NCBI GenBank assembly: GCA_022844585.1 | Contig: JALHLM010000104.1 | Coordinates: forward strand, 1 to 7,032 | From: Pirellulales bacterium | GTDB lineage: Bacteria; Planctomycetota; Planctomycetia; Pirellulales; JALHLM01 | Length of the DNA stretch: 7,032 nucleotides | Reading direction: 5' to 3' | Part shown: positions 5,482 through 7,032 of the stretch, piece after piece | Position numbering within the stretch: position 1 is the stretch's first letter | How the letters are laid out: each line of letters opens with the position of its first letter | Position numbers and translations under genes: made by a program | The notes under the pieces: model-generated | Seen by the model: the letters and a program-made list of their open reading frames with translations, nothing else | Database searches by the model: none | What the model was told of the DNA's origin: nothing

Positions 5482-5727
5482 TCAGTCCTTTTTCTTAGGT
5501 GCTGGTTCTTGCACCTTCTTGGTCAAAACGATTTCGTACCCCAGCACCTCGGCGAGGCGCTCTAGCCTGTTGATTGGGAAGGATCGTGTGCCGTGATAGA
5601 ATTTCGCCAACGCAGATTCGTCGATATCGCATTCTTGTGCGAGGCGGTAACGCGTCTTTCCAGAGGCGTCGATTGCCGCTCGCAACTGGTCAGCGAAATT
5701 TTGGGATCGTTTGGTCATGCCCGGCAT
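5482..5727 (-). CDS. XRE-family helix-turn-helix regulator of the element
   Basis: An 81-residue DNA-binding protein of single-domain repressor size. The helix-turn-helix lies at about residues 25-50 (TRYRLAQECDIDESALAKFY and following), with a further helix NRLERLAEVLGYEIVL (53-68) and a lysine-rich tail (PAPKKKD). Small XRE proteins directly upstream of an integrase commonly act as element repressors or excision regulators. It lies 4 nt before the integrase start and carries that gene's ribosome binding site, so the two form an operon. Two starts are possible: ATG at 5727 or ATG at 5718 (Met4). The second is favoured because the -10 box of the best promoter overlaps the first ATG and transcription should begin at 5719 or 5718, giving a leaderless message. 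No good Shine-Dalgarno precedes either. Confidence 0.85.
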   Translation of the reverse strand: MPGMTKRSQNFADQLRAAIDASGKTRYRLAQECDIDESALAKFYHGTRSFPINRLERLAEVLGYEIVLTKKVQEPAPKKKD

Positions 5728-5754
5728 TCTACTCTGTGCTGTCGTATTTGTCCA
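5726..5754 (-). promoter_or_regulatory. Near-consensus sigma-70 promoter of the XRE-integrase operon
   Basis: On the minus strand TGGACA (5754-5749, 5 of 6) and TAGAAT (5731-5726, 5 of 6) are separated by an ideal 17 bp. The start point is predicted at 5719 or 5718, at the second ATG of the XRE gene. It lies in the 33-bp gap after the zinc-ribbon gene, so XRE and integrase can be expressed without transcription through the upstream genes. Confidence 0.65.
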
Positions 5755-5760
5755 GTATTT

Positions 5761-6294
5761 CTAGTGGAAGGTTGTTGCGGCAGTTTGCGACGAAGGCCCC
5801 AGGTTGCGTCCAAGTTGGCGCGGCGCTGCAGGAATACTCCCGGCCGTCCGAACCGATCCGCGCGAATCCTGGCGCAACTGTGGCGTTCGTCGGCGGATTC
5901 TTTCGGCTGCCACCCGGAAGCGGCGCGACGCCTCCGGCGGATCACAATGCTGGCACCGCCAGGCACCGCCGATCGCTTCCCAGAGTTCAAGGCTGCCGCA
6001 ACTCTTGCAGGGGTCGGGCCAATCGATTTCGGTGCATTCCGGGTGTGCCCTTGGACCCGGGAAATAGGGGAAAGTTTGCGCCTGAACTTCCACCTCGCGC
6101 TCTTCGGTCCAACACGGTGTCGCGGAGCGAAGTGCTGCGATCAGGTCGGCAGTCCAATCGGTTTCGGCGGCGAGGCGATCGACTGCAGCACTCCAGACAA
6201 CGGCGGCGTCGCACGACGGCGCAGAGGGAGTTGAATCTGCCAGGTCGTTCGGTGCGAACACCTTTGCTCGCTTGGCCAGTTCCAGGTAACTCAT
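5761..6294 (-). CDS. Small zinc-ribbon protein of the integrative element
   Basis: A 177-residue soluble protein without signal peptide or membrane segment. It has a four-cysteine zinc ribbon, CKSC (96-99) and CQHC (114-117), separated by GSLELWEAIGGAWR and followed by DPPEASRR. The N-terminal MSYLELAKRAKVF and a middle helical part (TDWTADLIAALRSATPCW) precede it; the C-terminus is basic and low in complexity. Proteins of this type sit between primase and integrase genes in integrative elements; its function is unknown, and nucleic-acid binding or partnership with the primase is a reasonable guess. The ATG at 6294 is chosen because GGGAGGG (6304-6298) directly precedes it. The frame is open to another ATG at 6375 without a ribosome binding site, which would add 27 residues including an F-V-x repeat (FVCFVSFVR) encoded by three 9-nt units. 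Confidence 0.65.
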   Translation of the reverse strand: MSYLELAKRAKVFAPNDLADSTPSAPSCDAAVVWSAAVDRLAAETDWTADLIAALRSATPCWTEEREVEVQAQTFPYFPGPRAHPECTEIDWPDPCKSCGSLELWEAIGGAWRCQHCDPPEASRRFRVAAERIRRRTPQLRQDSRGSVRTAGSIPAAPRQLGRNLGPSSQTAATTFH

Positions 6295-6308
6295 TAACCC
6301 TCCCTTGC

Positions 6309-6373
6309 GTACGAAAGAAACGAAACAAACGAACAAACCGTTTGGTGGATTAGATAGTTCGTTTTTTTCGTAC
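6309..6373. repeat. 16-nt inverted repeat with three 9-nt tandem units
   Basis: GTACGAAAGAAACGAA (6309-6324) is an inverted repeat of 6358-6373 with 15 of 16 matches, separated by 33 nt. Overlapping the left arm are three similar 9-nt direct repeats: ACGAAAGAA (6311-6319), ACGAAACAA (6320-6328) and ACGAACAAA (6329-6337). It lies between the primase stop and the favoured zinc-ribbon start. It could be a stem-loop controlling translation, a protein-binding iteron array, or a coding repeat if the upstream ATG at 6375 is used. Confidence 0.75.
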
Positions 6374-6386
6374 ATTCGTGCGCTTG

Positions 6387-7032
6387 CTAAAGTGCAAACC
6401 AGCGCTCCTCCGGCCGGCCTTGTTCGCCAGTAGCGGCCTTCTCGGAACGGGCTAGGCCCGACTCTTCTAGTACCCCGAGTGCCCGGCCGATTTCCGCCGC
6501 GTCACGATTGCGGCGGAAGTGATTCGACAGGTCAGTGCGCGTCATTCCCCTTGTTCCGGCCGCCCGTAACACTCGTTGGATTTCGTCCGCCGTGGGATCC
6601 CCAAGCGCCGTACCGAAGATGTGCCGAGCCGAGGCCTCGGCGTAATCCCAGACCGCCAGTGCCGCGAACAAGTGCTCCACTCGAATCAGCGTCGACCGGT
6701 CCAAGAGGGCATACAGTAGCGCCAAGCGCATTGTCTGAGCCTCAGCTCTGGACGTGATCGCTCCCAGTAGCCCAGGGTGTCCTCCCGACAACTTGGGATA
6801 AACCTCCCGCCACACCTCCCTGGCGTCTGCGTCGCGCCGTAATTCACCAGAGTTGGCGGCGAACAAGGCCGCCTCACGGAGGCTGTTCAGCAAGTCTGGG
6901 AAATCATCCAGGTCCAACTTGCCGCCCTCGGGGAGGCACTTCGATCGCTTCACGCAACACCAGATGAACCGGTTGGCGAAGCCGTTGGCCATGTCCGTTT
7001 CGGTCAGGTGCCGGCGTAACTCGGGCCGCGTA
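6387..7032 (-). CDS. DUF3987-type primase/helicase, C-terminal part (partial)
   Basis: The frame enters from the right edge without a stop (reading RPELRRHLTETDMANGFANR) and ends at a TAG at 6389-6387, giving about 214 residues. The first half, NRFIWCCVKRSKCLPEGGKL, EVWREVYPKLSGGHPGLLGA and TSRAEAQTMRLALLYALLDR, matches the C-terminal end of the DUF3987/primase-helicase-like ATPases found in plasmids, prophages and integrative elements. The last about 70 residues (DPTADEIQRVLRAAG, TRTDLSNHF, GRALGVLEESGLARSE, RPEERWFAL) look like a winged-helix DNA-binding end. The ATP-binding and primase parts lie outside the window. It heads the minus-strand gene series leading to the integrase and probably serves replication of the excised element. 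Confidence 0.75.
   Translation of the reverse strand, partial: TRPELRRHLTETDMANGFANRFIWCCVKRSKCLPEGGKLDLDDFPDLLNSLREAALFAANSGELRRDADAREVWREVYPKLSGGHPGLLGAITSRAEAQTMRLALLYALLDRSTLIRVEHLFAALAVWDYAEASARHIFGTALGDPTADEIQRVLRAAGTRGMTRTDLSNHFRRNRDAAEIGRALGVLEESGLARSEKAATGEQGRPEERWFAL

Noticed and set aside
5574..6353. Long plus-strand open frames of 213 and 259 codons opposite the zinc-ribbon gene
   Set aside because: They overlap each other and the minus-strand gene that has the zinc ribbon and a good ribosome binding site; their translations show no domain.

Overview
The window looks like a planctomycete chromosome, probably from the Pirellulales side of the phylum. This is judged from the style of the encoded proteins (Planctomycetes-type MurE and FolC, a Planctomycetes-type tyrosine recombinase, the N-terminus of a Ser/Thr-kinase-like protein) and from short GC-rich inverted repeats of a kind I associate with these genomes. 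No taxonomic search was possible.

The left half (1 to about 4190) is chromosomal backbone. It holds the 5' end of a minus-strand gene that runs off the left edge, with an N-terminus like those of planctomycete Ser/Thr kinases. Next comes a 426-bp gene-free stretch carrying repeat arms and a probable promoter, then a plus-strand MurE-like Mur ligase (573-2075). That ligase keeps its fold and ATP-binding motifs but has lost several substrate-recognition motifs of true MurE. A 441-bp convergent intergenic region full of hairpins follows, then a conventional minus-strand folC (2517-3923). Two near-identical repeat units of about 80 bp, each with 29-nt inverted arms, bracket the MurE-like gene. 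A tRNA-Val(GAC) gene with its own promoter and intrinsic terminator (4114-4247) closes this part.

The right half (about 4120-7032) is the integrase end of an integrative element inserted at that tRNA. All of its genes lie on the minus strand. In transcription order they are: the C-terminus of a DUF3987-type primase/helicase (entering from the right edge), a small zinc-ribbon protein, an XRE-family repressor-like protein, and a tyrosine recombinase whose reading frame ends inside the tRNA. The order integrase, regulator, primase beside a tRNA resembles phage-satellite and other small integrative elements. Integration would be catalysed by the recombinase, controlled by the XRE protein, and the primase would serve replication of the excised form. 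The recombinase is split by a one-base frameshift just before its second catalytic box, so the element may be stuck in place unless the shift is bypassed or is a sequencing error. The XRE gene has a near-consensus sigma-70 promoter placed so that the transcript would be leaderless. The far attachment site lies outside the window.
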